Source: Flavobacterium sp. 102 (GTDB lineage: Bacteria > Bacteroidota > Bacteroidia > Flavobacteriales > Flavobacteriaceae). From it: DNA of 64,000 nucleotides. The position numbers were made by a program, and so were the translations under genes. Under the pieces are notes generated by a model. It searched no databases. It was not told where the DNA came from and was given only the letters and a program-made list of their open reading frames with translations. This document shows positions 35,801 to 45,118 of this stretch, one piece after another. Position 1 is the stretch's first letter. Every line of letters begins with the position of its first letter. The stretch covers positions 3,162,001 through 3,226,000 of the forward strand of contig NZ_RBKX01000001.1 in NCBI RefSeq assembly GCF_003634615.1, written 5' to 3'.

Positions 35801-37930
35801 TGGACCGGCATGCAGATTCAGTTTTTCCAAATCGGCTATATCTACATTCAGCTTAACTTTTGTCTGAGGATATTTGTCTTTGAAACTGCCCTCGGATACC
35901 AAATCAAACTCAAGATTCGGGTCGTTGATGTTGGCAATAGCTTTATAATTTCCGTTTACAATATTACCCTTTACCGCAAGATTTTGATAAGTATAGCCAT
36001 TCAAAAAGCCTTTACTCATAAAGCCATCAACATTCGCAGTAGCTGTTTTTGGGTTTAGTCCATTGCCTTTTACTTTGGCTTTTAGGGTAACTTTGCCGAT
36101 AGCATTGTTTTTAATTAATTGGCCAATATCGAAATTATTCAGTTCGGCGACACCATTATACTTTTCTTTATTTTTTAATCGATAGTCAAAATTGGTTTTA
36201 ATTTTGGCGGCTCCATAACTGCTGTTTAAAACTACATCAGTATTAAAATTATCCAATTCTCCTTTGAAAGTTCCTTTAACGTTCATCTGTTCCGGAAGCT
36301 GAATGTTACTCGGAATAAGCTCCGAACCTAAAACGTTGCGAACATCACCAGCGCTCAATTGAAGATTTTTTATGTCAAGGTTGTACCAAGCTTTTGCGCC
36401 ATCCGGCAAGCCGATAATTCTTCCGCTGGCAACAATACTCATTGTTCCAATACCACTGATTTGCATTTGAGGAAAAGTAAGATCTCGCAGTTGACCGGTA
36501 ATTTGACCATTGATTTGGGCTATCGCTTTCGGATTATTTTTAAAAAAAGAGACTTCGTTCAACTCAGGAGCAAATAGTAGAATGTCGGTGAAAGCAATAC
36601 GACTTTGCTGCAAATTGGCATTCAAACCCAATAATCCCGGATTCTCTTTCAGTGATTCTAAAGACGGATAATTGATTCCCACTTCGTTACGAATCAACGT
36701 TTTTGGCGTTTCTAAATACAGCTTTTTGAGCTGTACACCTTTTGAACTGTAAATAAAATCGGTTCGTAATGCTTTCACCTCAACACCACTTTGTTCTTTT
36801 ACGGCAAAGGATTTGATATTGCCGGAAAAAGCTGTGGTGTTCCACTTCAGCTTATTGGCTTCCAGTTGGAACTGTTTTATATCCAAATGTCTATAATCGA
36901 TGCCACGAGTTGCTCGGATAGCATTTTCATCATCAAAACGAAAATCGACTTGCTTTATACTGGCATTTGCAAGCGAAACATTCCAGTCGGGCAGTTTTTG
37001 TGCAGGGGTTTTGATATTTAGTTCACGGTCGTATTTACCAAAAGTCAGTCCGCCTTTAACACCTTCTAATTCAAACTTATCAATAGCAATTCGTTGTTTG
37101 GGCAAATTGGTTTCAGCAAAAGAAATAATGAGTTTTTCGAGTGAAATTCCACTATTGAGATGCGTACCATCACTGTCATAACTAACCTTTATTTTGGACA
37201 AAGCGATTTCGCCCAGTTTGATTTTTAAATCGGGTCTTTTTCTTAGAAGAGAATCTGTCTTTACAATCGTGTTGGTGGTAATTTCCCTTATCAATTCTCC
37301 TTGTTTGAGTTTGACATTGAGTCCGTCGAGTTTAATTTTGGCAATTTCAAAACTCATTTGATCAAGGTCAAAGACTTTCATTTTGGTATCAAAATGAACC
37401 AAGGATACGTTCAGATTGTTTTTGGTAATGGCATCATCAAAACGCACTTTGATGTTGTCCAAATTGATGTTGTGCACTGAAAATATTGTTTTCTTACTAG
37501 TACTTTTAGATTCTTTAGAAGCAAAAGCATCAATGATATAGTCGAAGTTGAAAACAGAATCCTTATCGCGTTTGACATTAGCGGTGATATTTTTAAGGCT
37601 AATAGAATTTATTTCTACTTCATCATCAAACAATTTAAACAGACTGATGTCAACGGCTATTTTTCCTCCGGCGAGCAAAGTATCTCCGGATTGGCTTTGG
37701 AAATAAACGTCTTCGAGTATGACTTTTTTGGGAAGACCAATTTCAATTCGGCCAATCCGTACCGGCGTGTGAATTTTTCCTTCTAAATAAGCAACCGCTT
37801 TTTCCTTGATACTATTTTGCACCGCAGGAATTTGGATTAACAATACCACAAGAAGAAACAGCCCAATAATAGATATTATTACCCAGCCGGTTATTTTCAG
37901 TCCTTTTTTTACATACTTATGTAATCTCAC
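32879..37930 (-). CDS. tamB: TamB, envelope-spanning assembly/lipid-transport protein
   Basis: 1683 residues. One N-terminal inner-membrane helix (about 13-35; ITGWVIISIIGLFLLVVLL) followed by a very long beta-helical AsmA/TamB-type groove made of repeating strands. The C-terminal TamB domain (about 1330-1640) contains EGSYEMTFNFLKRKFEI, GSYILWTGEPTTADINI and VFALLLLNRFIGENPF. A Lys/Glu-rich tail follows. Family members bridge inner and outer membranes and help insert outer-membrane proteins or move phospholipids. First gene of the tamB-tamL operon. Confidence 0.93.
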   Translation of the reverse strand: MRLHKYVKKGLKITGWVIISIIGLFLLVVLLIQIPAVQNSIKEKAVAYLEGKIHTPVRIGRIEIGLPKKVILEDVYFQSQSGDTLLAGGKIAVDISLFKLFDDEVEINSISLKNITANVKRDKDSVFNFDYIIDAFASKESKSTSKKTIFSVHNINLDNIKVRFDDAITKNNLNVSLVHFDTKMKVFDLDQMSFEIAKIKLDGLNVKLKQGELIREITTNTIVKTDSLLRKRPDLKIKLGEIALSKIKVSYDSDGTHLNSGISLEKLIISFAETNLPKQRIAIDKFELEGVKGGLTFGKYDRELNIKTPAQKLPDWNVSLANASIKQVDFRFDDENAIRATRGIDYRHLDIKQFQLEANKLKWNTTAFSGNIKSFAVKEQSGVEVKALRTDFIYSSKGVQLKKLYLETPKTLIRNEVGINYPSLESLKENPGLLGLNANLQQSRIAFTDILLFAPELNEVSFFKNNPKAIAQINGQITGQLRDLTFPQMQISGIGTMSIVASGRIIGLPDGAKAWYNLDIKNLQLSAGDVRNVLGSELIPSNIQLPEQMNVKGTFKGELDNFNTDVVLNSSYGAAKIKTNFDYRLKNKEKYNGVAELNNFDIGQLIKNNAIGKVTLKAKVKGNGLNPKTATANVDGFMSKGFLNGYTYQNLAVKGNIVNGNYKAIANINDPNLEFDLVSEGSFKDKYPQTKVKLNVDIADLEKLNLHAGPFKLKGQVDADLSTADSDYLNGKIAIHHLLFANGKENFQLDSISVLATATAEKTAIQVKSQILKATIEGKYQLSQIATALSNSFAKYYDFEPSVKKKVSSPQRFNFSVNINNDPIISKLFPEITQLQPISMNGRYNSVNDTIVLKALMPKIVYGASTINNAVININTKDNALAYSVFIDEVQNAEFRLPHTLVEGIIKDNTLGYRLLLLDDKNKDQYIVAGTLKAVNGKTELRFLPEDLLLNYEKWSLSESNLISFGKQGIYANDFELRNGNTMIKLQSQSNIANAPLSIDFTDFDIATLSRMVQKEALAFGGLINGKVTFENLATQPNFTSDLTIGNFTYKKEAIGDISLNINNRVANTYDVKAAITGQGNQVGLAGIYRNGDQSFDLKLDMQHLNLLSIQPFTLDQLSKSSGYVSGKFHIKGTFEQPKIIGDLQFHNGAFTVKTLNSAFELLNDSMSFTEEGMVFKKFSLGDSEKNTLELRGKIDTPNYRDYAFNLRINADNFKVTNSTAKDNDLYYGKLYVDSRLRINGDLNKPIVDGSIKVNKNTELTIVLPQSDPAIADREGIVEFIDQDAPPIDERFNVALDSLNQSKFKGMNISVNIEVDKEAELTLVIDKGNGDYLKVKGEAQLNGSIDESGKTSLTGRYELQEGSYEMTFNFLKRKFEIQSGSYILWTGEPTTADINIKAVYKTKTAPIDLLDDQLGDISPTVRNTYKQRIPFETVLKMTGELLKPTIAFDIILPEGNYNVSSEIVNTTRTKLEQLRQQPDEMNKQVFALLLLNRFIGENPFASEAGTGTETFARQSVSKILSQQLNNLAGDLIKGVELDLDLEATDDYTTGEKANRTDLNVGVSKQLLDDRLKVSVGSSFGIEGPEQVNRDATNIAGDVSLDYKLSKDGRYTLRAYRKNEYQVALQGQVIETGVAFIITMDYNKFSELFHRSEEEKEIKRKLKRKAKEEKRLEKEKAEQPIKPE

Positions 37931-38103
37931 TTTACGCTTTTAATGATTACGTGCTAATAATATTAATTAGAAGATATTCAGTTATTGCTACAAATTTGGC
38001 ATAAAAAAATTAGAATAGCCTTATAGATGAAAAGCATTTTCTTATATAATTCGCATATTGCCGAGGTAATTTTGAAAGTGAAATTTAATAGTTAAGGAAT
38101 AAA

Positions 38104-38126
38104 AAATCGGGAACTAGTCCCGATTT
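38104..38126. terminator. Terminator after the T9SS-sorted protein gene
   Basis: 9-bp perfect stem AAATCGGGA / TCCCGATTT with a 5-base loop; on the minus strand it is followed by a run of six T residues. Confidence 0.8.
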
Positions 38127-38152
38127 CTTTTGTAGTTGAATGTTATTTGGTT

Positions 38153-39028
38153 TTAATTTTTAATGAATCGTTTCACAGTGCTTTGGTTTTCGCCTTGTAA
38201 TTGAATGAAGTAAAATCCATCGGATAAATTACTCACATTGATAGCTGCTGTGTTTTGTCCTGAGATCAAATTACTTTCAGTTAGTACTTTCCCTGAAGCA
38301 TCAATGATGCGGTATTTGTTGAAATGAGTATTGGCCTCTAAATTCAGGAATAATGTTTCTTTGGTGGGATTTGGATGAATAGCAAAATCTTCTCTGGTAT
38401 TAGGATTGGTGCCTAAATTACAATTGGTATCCACTTCCACAACAATTGGTAGGGATTCATTGTTGCTGGAGCTATTCGGACAAAAACTTGGCGCCGCTAC
38501 AACGTGGTAACTTCCCGGACCGGTAATCAAATATTCCATTTGATTGGCACCATTAATAGGATCTCCATTTCTATACCATTGTATACCGGAATTGTAAGGC
38601 ATAAAAATGGAAGCCGTAAAACTGCCTCCTGGACACAATAACATATTCCCATTGTTTGGATCAATGGTTACAAATTCATTCATTTCAGAGCCAACCGTAA
38701 AACCAACCCAAGCATAACTGTCAATCTGAATCACATTTGATTCATAAGTAACACCGTTTAGCGTTGCCACAACTTTAAAAAGAGATTGGTCATAAGTGTA
38801 CCAATCATAAGTAAAAGACGACTGAGTTGCCCCATCAATAGCCACATATGGATCATCAGTAAACCAATATTTAGAATACCATTGGTAAGTATCAAAAGGT
38901 TGATTAGTAACCGTCGCCGTTCCATTCGTCCAAGGGCAAAGCATCAAGTCACCAGTAATTTGCGGTGCTTGTGCGGAAGCAGTTGCAAAACCAATTAAAC
39001 AAACGATAAGAAGTAAAGCTTTTTTCAT
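38153..39028 (-). CDS. Secreted protein with type IX sorting domain
   Basis: 291 residues. Signal peptide (MKKALLLIVCLIGFATASAQ), two Ig-like/PKD-like modules marked by YQWYSKYWF and GIQWYRNGDPINGANQ (about 25-200, with Cys pairs), then a C-terminal T9SS type A sorting domain (about 215-291): IHPNPTKETLFLNLE, DASGKVL, LSDGFYFIQLQGE, KRFIKN. Exported through the outer membrane and probably attached to the cell surface. Ligand or substrate unknown. A TAAATTTG promoter box lies upstream. Confidence 0.88.
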   Translation of the reverse strand: MKKALLLIVCLIGFATASAQAPQITGDLMLCPWTNGTATVTNQPFDTYQWYSKYWFTDDPYVAIDGATQSSFTYDWYTYDQSLFKVVATLNGVTYESNVIQIDSYAWVGFTVGSEMNEFVTIDPNNGNMLLCPGGSFTASIFMPYNSGIQWYRNGDPINGANQMEYLITGPGSYHVVAAPSFCPNSSSNNESLPIVVEVDTNCNLGTNPNTREDFAIHPNPTKETLFLNLEANTHFNKYRIIDASGKVLTESNLISGQNTAAINVSNLSDGFYFIQLQGENQSTVKRFIKN

Positions 39029-39067
39029 AAGTCAAGTTTTTTAAAAGATTAATTTGTTAGTTGTACA

Positions 39068-39075
39068 CAAATTTA
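39068..39075 (-). promoter_or_regulatory. -7 promoter box of the T9SS-sorted protein gene
   Basis: Minus strand TAAATTTG with a TTG 16 bases further upstream (39094-39092); 40 bases before the ATG at 39028. Confidence 0.55.
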
Positions 39076-39223
39076 GAAAGGGTACATCAAACAACTCTCT
39101 TTTTGGGCGTGACAAATTGTGACATTGGACAATATAAATTGTGACAGCATCAATTCAAGCAATTACAATCAGCTGATTAACGGATGATTAATAATTAAAA
39201 ATTCGATAAAATGAGAATCAAGA

Positions 39224-40867
39224 TTAAATACTCAGCAAGTAAGCATTCAAAGAAATGTGTTCGGGTAACTGCAAACGCTTTTCAATTCTTTCTTTGCGTT
39301 TTCTACAAGCCACCGGAGTAATATTGAGCATGGTGGCGATTTCTTTGGTATCTAAATTCATATAGACATAAGAAATATAACGGATGTCTGTAGTCGTCAA
39401 ATCGGGATGCTTTTCGGTGAGCTTTTTAATAAATCCTTGGTTGACATCGTCAAAATGACGCACATAATTGTCCCAACCTTCTTCGGTTTTGAGATGCTCT
39501 TTTAAAGCGCGAATGTCATTGATAACAGTTCCGTTTTCAGAAAGTTGCGGTATATTCGACAATGATTTTAAAATATCCTGCAACAATTGGTTTCTGCCCG
39601 ATTGGTATAAACCTCGAGAGAGAATTTTTTGGTTTCGAAGTTCTATTTCATTTTGAAGTCGCTCTTGTTCCAATAAAGCTGTTCTTTCTTTTTCCAACAA
39701 CAAAGCGTTGTCTGCGATTTCCTTTTCCAATTTGAACGATATCAATTCTTGTTCGCGTTGGATGATGAGCGCCTTTTGCTTATTTTTGATGAGTTGGTTT
39801 CTGAAGATTAGAATCAGAATGATAATCCCTAAAACAATCACCAAGATGATAGAATAGAAAATATTGCGCTCGCTCTTTATTTTGGCTTCGTTTTCTGAAA
39901 TCTTCTCTTTGTAATTCTGAATTTGAAACTTGACTTCACTACTTTCATAAAGCTTTCCGTTTTTTATTCTATTCAGTTCATTATTAGAAACATTGATGGA
40001 ATCTTTATATTGAAAAGCCAAATCATAAGACTTTAATCTGAAATAAATATCAGACAAGTGTTTGAACAACTCCATTTTATTCTCCAAATCGGGTTTTTCT
40101 GCCAAGGCATTATTCGTCCATTGCAATGCGGCCGACAAATTATTTTCCTTCAAATAAGTTTTGGCAATAATGGTAGAAAGACTGATGCGATGGTCTATGT
40201 CTTGCTCTTCTTTTAGTTTTGGAAGCAGCGCAATTGCTCTTAATCGCGCTCTGTTGGTTTCTCCCAACAATAAATCATTGGCACTAAGTCCGATTTGCGC
40301 CGGAATTTTCACTTCAGGTCTTTGGGTATAACGCAGCGCATCATTGAAATAATTTCGGGCTTTCCGGAGTTTATTTTCATCGTTGGCCAAGCTGCCTAAA
40401 TTCATTGAATACAAACCCATTTTAAGGGAATCATTGCTTTTTTGGGCAATTAGAAAGGCCTTGTAAAAATATTCATTGGATTTCTCAAATTTCTTTTCCT
40501 TACCGTATAAAATAGCGATGTTATTCAGCACTATCATCTCGTGTTGCGGATCTAAGTGCTTGACGGCAATTTGGTAACTAATTAAATACTGTTTCAAAGC
40601 TTCGCCATAATCCAACAGCATGTAGTAATTGTTTCCGATATTGTTTTGGGCTAAAAACAATTGTTTGTACCATTTGTTTTTTTCTGCCATATTTCGGGCA
40701 TTGGAAAGTAACTCTAACGACTTGACGTGATTTTTCTTCAGCATCAATTCGACTCCCGTTTTGATAAGAGAATCGCATTGCTTACTATCTGCGGCACTGA
40801 CCGTAGTAAGCCAAAATAAGCTGATAAAAAGATATACTGATTTGATAAGCCTTAATTTTAAAACCAC
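39224..40867 (-). CDS. TPR-repeat membrane regulator with LuxR-type C-terminal HTH
   Basis: 547 residues. Signal peptide or first helix (LIKSVYLFISLFWLTTVSA), about six tetratricopeptide repeats in the periplasm (30-310; NNIGNNYYMLLDYGEALKQY and similar), one membrane helix (about 337-360; FYSIILVIVLGIIILILIF), a cytosolic coiled coil (365-420), and a C-terminal helix-turn-helix (about 485-545; TTTDIRYISYVYMNLDTKEI, MLNITPVACRKRKERI). One-component sensors of this plan are common in Bacteroidota. Start is uncertain: GTG at 40867 fits the signal peptide, but a TATTTTTG box at 40870-40877 would make it leaderless. Confidence 0.82.
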   Translation of the reverse strand: MVLKLRLIKSVYLFISLFWLTTVSAADSKQCDSLIKTGVELMLKKNHVKSLELLSNARNMAEKNKWYKQLFLAQNNIGNNYYMLLDYGEALKQYLISYQIAVKHLDPQHEMIVLNNIAILYGKEKKFEKSNEYFYKAFLIAQKSNDSLKMGLYSMNLGSLANDENKLRKARNYFNDALRYTQRPEVKIPAQIGLSANDLLLGETNRARLRAIALLPKLKEEQDIDHRISLSTIIAKTYLKENNLSAALQWTNNALAEKPDLENKMELFKHLSDIYFRLKSYDLAFQYKDSINVSNNELNRIKNGKLYESSEVKFQIQNYKEKISENEAKIKSERNIFYSIILVIVLGIIILILIFRNQLIKNKQKALIIQREQELISFKLEKEIADNALLLEKERTALLEQERLQNEIELRNQKILSRGLYQSGRNQLLQDILKSLSNIPQLSENGTVINDIRALKEHLKTEEGWDNYVRHFDDVNQGFIKKLTEKHPDLTTTDIRYISYVYMNLDTKEIATMLNITPVACRKRKERIEKRLQLPEHISLNAYLLSI

Positions 40868-40921
40868 ACCAAAAATAAGGCTAATATTTTAATTAAATGT
40901 ACTCTTTATTGTGCTGAGAAA

Positions 40922-42670
40922 CTATTTTCGTTCTCCAATTTGTTGGCGCCACATGGCGTAGTACAATCCTTTTTCTTCAATTAAATCGAGGTGTTTTCCT
41001 TGCTCAATAATTTGCCCTTGTTCCAACACAAATATTTTATCCGCATGCATAATCGTAGACAAACGGTGCGCAATCAAAACCGTGATTTGGTCTTGTTTGG
41101 AAGAAATATTTCTGATGGTTTGGGTAATTTCTTCTTCAGTAATTGAATCTAATGCTGACGTCGCTTCGTCAAAAAGCAGTAATCTCGGATTTCTCAACAA
41201 AGCTCGCGCTATAGACAAACGTTGTTTTTCTCCGCCGGAAACTTTGATTCCGCCTTCGCCTATGGTGGTTTCAATCCCTTTTTCGGCACGATACAATAGG
41301 TTTTGACAGGCTGATTTTTGCAAAACATCATTTAGTTCTTCATCGGTAGCAGTTGGTTTTACAAACAATAAGTTGTCTTTTATTGTTCCCGAAAACAATT
41401 GCGCATCTTGTGTCACAAATCCCAATTGCTGTCTGAGTTCATTCAAATCGATGTCTTTCGCATTTTTTTCATTGTAAAAAATGGAGCCTGATTCCGGCGT
41501 ATATAATCCGACTAACATCTTAACCAAAGTCGTTTTACCACTTCCCGACGGACCAACAAAAGCGATGGTTTCACCTGCTTTGGCTTCAAAAGAAATATCT
41601 TTTACGGCATAAGTCGAAGCCGATTGGTGTTTGAACGAAATATGCGAAAACCTCAAATGATTGATTGCCCCAATAGTTTGCGGATGCAGTGGTTTGCTTT
41701 CACTTTTCGCATTCATTAACTCACTAAAGTTGTCCATAGAAGCTTTGGTTTCGTTGTAAGTCGCAATCACATTCCCCAATTCCTGCAACGGATTGAATAA
41801 AAAGAAAGAGAAAAACATCAATGTAATTAAATCACCGGGTTTGATGATGCCGTTAAAAATAAACATGTACAAGGCAAACACCAAAGTCGTTCTCATAAAA
41901 TGTACCGATGTGCCTTGGATAAAACTTAACGAACGGATAAAACGCACTTTCTTCAATTCTAATCCCAGAATTTTAATCGTAGTATTGTTCAATCGATTGA
42001 CTTCTTGTTCGGTTAAACCTAAACTTTTGACCAATTCGATATTGCGAAGGGATTCAGTAGTAGCGCCGGCTAAAGCAGTAGTTTCACCTAAAATCTCACG
42101 AGAAACCTTTTTGATTTTTTTGCCTAAAAAGGAACTAACCAAAGCAATAACAGGAACGGTTGCCAAGAAAATCGGACCCAAAAGCCAATGGATATTTATC
42201 GCATAAACCACGACAAAAATAATGCCTATCAACGTTTGAAAAACCATCGAGATGGACAAAGTGATAAACTTTTCGCAATCAATTTTTACCTTTTGCAATT
42301 TGCCTAAAGTTTCACCACTTCGTTGGTCTTCAAAATCCTGATACGGTAATTGCAAAGCTTTTTGAATTCCGTCAGTGTACATTTGAGCACCGGTGCGTTG
42401 GATGATAATATTGGTAAAATAATCTTGGAAATTTTTAGCAATACGCGACATCATGGCGGCGCCTAATGACAAGCCCAACCAACCCAAAACCGCTTTGACA
42501 AAAGTTTCTTGGTTGTGATTGAAGTTGGCAACACCTACGCCACATTCATTTAGTAATTTTCCAATAATAATCGAATCGAATAAAGAAAAACATTGGTTTA
42601 TCGCGGCTAAAAAAAGAGCAAAAAACAAAAGCATTTTGTGCTTTTGAATATAAGTATATAATATTTTCAT
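40922..42670 (-). CDS. ABC exporter, fused permease-ATPase (MsbA-like)
   Basis: 582 residues. Six-helix membrane domain (about 10-310), then an ATPase with Walker A FVGPSGSGKTTLVKML, Q-loop FVTQDAQLFSGT, signature VSGGEKQRLSIARALL, Walker B RLLLFDEATSALDS and H-loop IAHRLSTI. It works as a homodimer and exports lipids, peptides or drugs; the substrate cannot be inferred. Single gene with a TAGTTTTG promoter box 22 bases upstream. Confidence 0.92.
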   Translation of the reverse strand: MKILYTYIQKHKMLLFFALFLAAINQCFSLFDSIIIGKLLNECGVGVANFNHNQETFVKAVLGWLGLSLGAAMMSRIAKNFQDYFTNIIIQRTGAQMYTDGIQKALQLPYQDFEDQRSGETLGKLQKVKIDCEKFITLSISMVFQTLIGIIFVVVYAINIHWLLGPIFLATVPVIALVSSFLGKKIKKVSREILGETTALAGATTESLRNIELVKSLGLTEQEVNRLNNTTIKILGLELKKVRFIRSLSFIQGTSVHFMRTTLVFALYMFIFNGIIKPGDLITLMFFSFFLFNPLQELGNVIATYNETKASMDNFSELMNAKSESKPLHPQTIGAINHLRFSHISFKHQSASTYAVKDISFEAKAGETIAFVGPSGSGKTTLVKMLVGLYTPESGSIFYNEKNAKDIDLNELRQQLGFVTQDAQLFSGTIKDNLLFVKPTATDEELNDVLQKSACQNLLYRAEKGIETTIGEGGIKVSGGEKQRLSIARALLRNPRLLLFDEATSALDSITEEEITQTIRNISSKQDQITVLIAHRLSTIMHADKIFVLEQGQIIEQGKHLDLIEEKGLYYAMWRQQIGERK

Positions 42671-42692
42671 AGTTATCTAAAAAATGACAGTG

Positions 42693-42700
42693 CAAAACTA
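42693..42700 (-). promoter_or_regulatory. -7 promoter box of the ABC exporter gene
   Basis: Minus strand TAGTTTTG. It is flanked by an inverted pair ACAGTG and CACTGT about 24 bases apart, a possible operator. Confidence 0.5.
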
Positions 42701-42813
42701 CTATACTATTGGTCACTGTAATTAATTTTTGAAAAAATTAACTTTTAAATATCCAGAAATAAAACCTTGTCATTTCTTAATCTAGGTTAAGTGCATCAGG
42801 GTTGAACTCATTC

Positions 42814-42821
42814 TACCTTTG
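42814..42821 (+). promoter_or_regulatory. -7 promoter box of the YceI gene
   Basis: TACCTTTG, a perfect TAnnTTTG, 71 bases before the ATG at 42893. Confidence 0.55.
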
Positions 42822-42892
42822 TAATGTTCAAAAGAAGTATCAGCCATACTTTAAAACAAGACATATTATTTAACTCCTTAAAATAAAAAACA

Positions 42893-43423
42893 ATGGCAAA
42901 AACAACTTGGGCTATAGACCCAACACATTCAGAAATAGGTTTTAAAGTGAAACACATGATGTTTACAAACGTATCCGGAAAATTCAATTTATTTGATGCG
43001 GATATTGAAAACGAAGAAGAAAATTTTGAAACCGCAGCGATTAATTTCTCCGCAGAAGTAAATTCTATCAACACCGGAAACGACGACAGAGACAATCACT
43101 TGAGAAGTGCAGATTTCTTTGATGTAGAAAACTTCGGAAAACTGACTTTCAAAAGCACCAGTGTCAAAAAAGTAAACGAAGGCGAATACAAAATCAGTGG
43201 TGATTTGACAATTAAAGACGTGACCAAAAGCATCACTTTAGACACTGAATACAGCGGATTGATGAAAGACCCATGGGGAAACACCAAAATCGGGCTTTCT
43301 TTAAACGGTAAAATTAACCGTAAAGAGTTCGGTCTAACTTGGAATGCTGCTTTAGAAACCGGTGGTGTATTGGTTGGAGAAGACATAAAATTAAACGCCG
43401 AAGTACAATTTGTGAAACAATAA
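42893..43423 (+). CDS. YceI-family lipid-binding protein (cytosolic form)
   Basis: 176 residues, an eight-stranded lipocalin-like barrel known to bind isoprenoid lipids in the family: TTWAIDPTHSEIGFKVKHMM, VSGKFNLFDADI, HLRSADFFDVENF, ISGDLTIKDVTKSITLD, and GLTWNAALETGGVLVGEDIK near the end. It has no signal peptide, unlike E. coli YceI. Followed by its own terminator and then a pirin gene in the same direction. Confidence 0.92.
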   Translation: MAKTTWAIDPTHSEIGFKVKHMMFTNVSGKFNLFDADIENEEENFETAAINFSAEVNSINTGNDDRDNHLRSADFFDVENFGKLTFKSTSVKKVNEGEYKISGDLTIKDVTKSITLDTEYSGLMKDPWGNTKIGLSLNGKINRKEFGLTWNAALETGGVLVGEDIKLNAEVQFVKQ

Positions 43424-43443
43424 TGATTGATAGTTTTTGATTG

Positions 43444-43478
43444 AAACCGTAAGGCACTTTTGAGCTTTGCGGTTTTTT
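43444..43478 (+). terminator. Terminator between yceI-like and pirin genes
   Basis: Stem AAACCG / CGGTTT, interrupted and then continued by AAG/CTT, followed by a T-run. Confidence 0.65.
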
Positions 43479-43526
43479 TGAGCCAAAAATGATTAATTTA
43501 GTAGTTATTAAAACAAACAACACGAC

Positions 43527-44408
43527 ATGTCAAATATTGGAATCATTATAGAAGAACGCGCCGCAGATATTGGGAACTTTTTGGTTGGGCGATTGTTGCC
43601 TTTTCGAGAAAAACGTGCCGTTGGTCCATTTGTTTTTATCGATCATATGGGACCTGCGCAATTAAAAGACTATCAAAATATGGATGTTCCGCCTCATCCG
43701 CATATCGGACTTTCGACACTTACTTATTTATTTGAAGGTGCGATTATGCACAGAGACAGTTTGGGCACCGAAATGGTCATCGAACCCGGAGCGGTAAATT
43801 GGATGACTGCCGGAAAAGGAATTGTACACTCGGAGCGAACGCCCGAATATTTGCGCCATACCGAAAAAAGGCTACACGGATTACAGATTTGGGTCGCTTT
43901 GCCCAAAGCTTTAGAAAACATGGAACCTTCGTTTACACATGTAGAAGCTCAAGACATTCCCGAATGGCAACAAGATGGTGTTACGATAAAACTGATTGCC
44001 GGAAAAGCTTTCGGTAAAAAATCATTAGTTCCGGTATATAGTCCGTTGTACTTTATTGAAATCAAAAGTACTACTCGAACTAAAGTCAATATCGGTCACG
44101 AACTTTATGGTGAAAGTGCCATGTATATTTTGAATGGAAGCATTACTAATGATGGTCATATTTATGGCACCAAACAGTTATTAGTTGCCAAAGAAGCCAG
44201 TCTTTGCGAATTTGAAATGAGTGAAAACACTACGCTTTATCTTTTTGGTGGTGAACCTTTTCCTGAAGAGCATTTTATTTATTGGAATTTTGTGCATTCT
44301 GACAAAGACTTTATTGAGCAAGCTAAGGAAGACTGGACTGCCCAACGCTTTCCGAAAGTGCCCAATGAAACCGAGTTTGTTCCGTTACCTCAACCTTTTG
44401 GAGGATGA
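43527..44408 (+). CDS. Pirin family protein
   Basis: 293 residues, two cupin domains. The N-terminal cupin has the pirin metal ligands: His57 and His59 (PPHPHIGLSTLTYLFEG), His101 and Glu103 (GKGIVHSERTPE). The C-terminal cupin (about 185-270) lacks ligands, as usual. Pirins are iron proteins; some have quercetinase activity and others are regulators. The specific role here is unknown. It ends before a bidirectional terminator at 44571-44600. Confidence 0.92.
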   Translation: MSNIGIIIEERAADIGNFLVGRLLPFREKRAVGPFVFIDHMGPAQLKDYQNMDVPPHPHIGLSTLTYLFEGAIMHRDSLGTEMVIEPGAVNWMTAGKGIVHSERTPEYLRHTEKRLHGLQIWVALPKALENMEPSFTHVEAQDIPEWQQDGVTIKLIAGKAFGKKSLVPVYSPLYFIEIKSTTRTKVNIGHELYGESAMYILNGSITNDGHIYGTKQLLVAKEASLCEFEMSENTTLYLFGGEPFPEEHFIYWNFVHSDKDFIEQAKEDWTAQRFPKVPNETEFVPLPQPFGG

Positions 44409-44570
44409 AAATTATATAACAATTAGAAAAAATTTTAGAACACAACTTTTTTAAAAAGCAGCAAATTTGTTATTATAATAAAACAATGTTGTTGGGTCAA
44501 GAGAAGAAGCTTTCAACAAAATCCCCGTTTTGGTCCTAACCAATGACAATTTATGCTATGAAAAAGATAA

Positions 44571-44600
44571 AAAACCGTCACGAGCAATCGCGACGGTTTT
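44571..44600. terminator. Bidirectional terminator between pirin and thioesterase genes
   Basis: 9-bp perfect stem AAAACCGTC / GACGGTTTT, extended inward by CGA/TCG; A- and T-runs on both sides. Confidence 0.75.
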
Positions 44601-44625
44601 TGTGTATTTGCTTTTTGACAAACAG

Positions 44626-45114
44626 TTATATTTCTGATACTTTTCTGAACAATAACTGATTAATTCGCTCTTCTAATGTATTGTAATGTTCAATTTTACT
44701 GTTCTCAATGGTTTTTGCCCAATCAAAAAAGGAAGCTTCATGAGGTGATTTTCTACCGGTTTTTGTATCAATGGGTACAAATTTGGTTCTCATAATGGCT
44801 TTTAGATGTGATTCATTTTCGCTTTTCATTTGGATTTCTACTAATAAATATTCGGCATCGGCTTTGAGTAAAGTGGATTGAATGGACACTTTTTCATTGT
44901 ACATAGCCGGACGGAGATAAGCAATTTCATGCCCGCCAACAACCCAAGAAACATTTTTTTGATAGAATTCAACCAAATCTAAATTATAGTAAGTTTTAAG
45001 ATGATCTTCTCTGGCATTTAAAAAATAATCGATGTAGCGGGCGTTGTTTAAATGTCCGAATAAATCACAGTCGCTGAAACGAACGGTATAAACCGATTTT
45101 GGAGTTATGTCCAT
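44626..45114 (-). CDS. Acyl-CoA thioesterase (4HBT hot-dog family)
   Basis: 162 residues. Hydrolyses thioesters of CoA. Catalytic signature VRFSDCDLFGHLNNARYIDY with nucleophile/base Asp17 and the hot-dog helix, then WVVGGHEIAYLRPAMYNEKV and AIMRTKFVPID. Substrate length unknown. It begins 4 bases after the stop of the beta-propeller gene, so both are in one operon that a TetR-type regulator upstream probably controls. Confidence 0.88.
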   Translation of the reverse strand: MDITPKSVYTVRFSDCDLFGHLNNARYIDYFLNAREDHLKTYYNLDLVEFYQKNVSWVVGGHEIAYLRPAMYNEKVSIQSTLLKADAEYLLVEIQMKSENESHLKAIMRTKFVPIDTKTGRKSPHEASFFDWAKTIENSKIEHYNTLEERINQLLFRKVSEI

Positions 45115-45118
45115 ATTT

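Noticed and set aside
40870..40877. TATTTTTG box as promoter of the TPR-HTH regulator
   Set aside because: It would put the transcript start at or after the only plausible start codon; left as an uncertainty rather than annotated.
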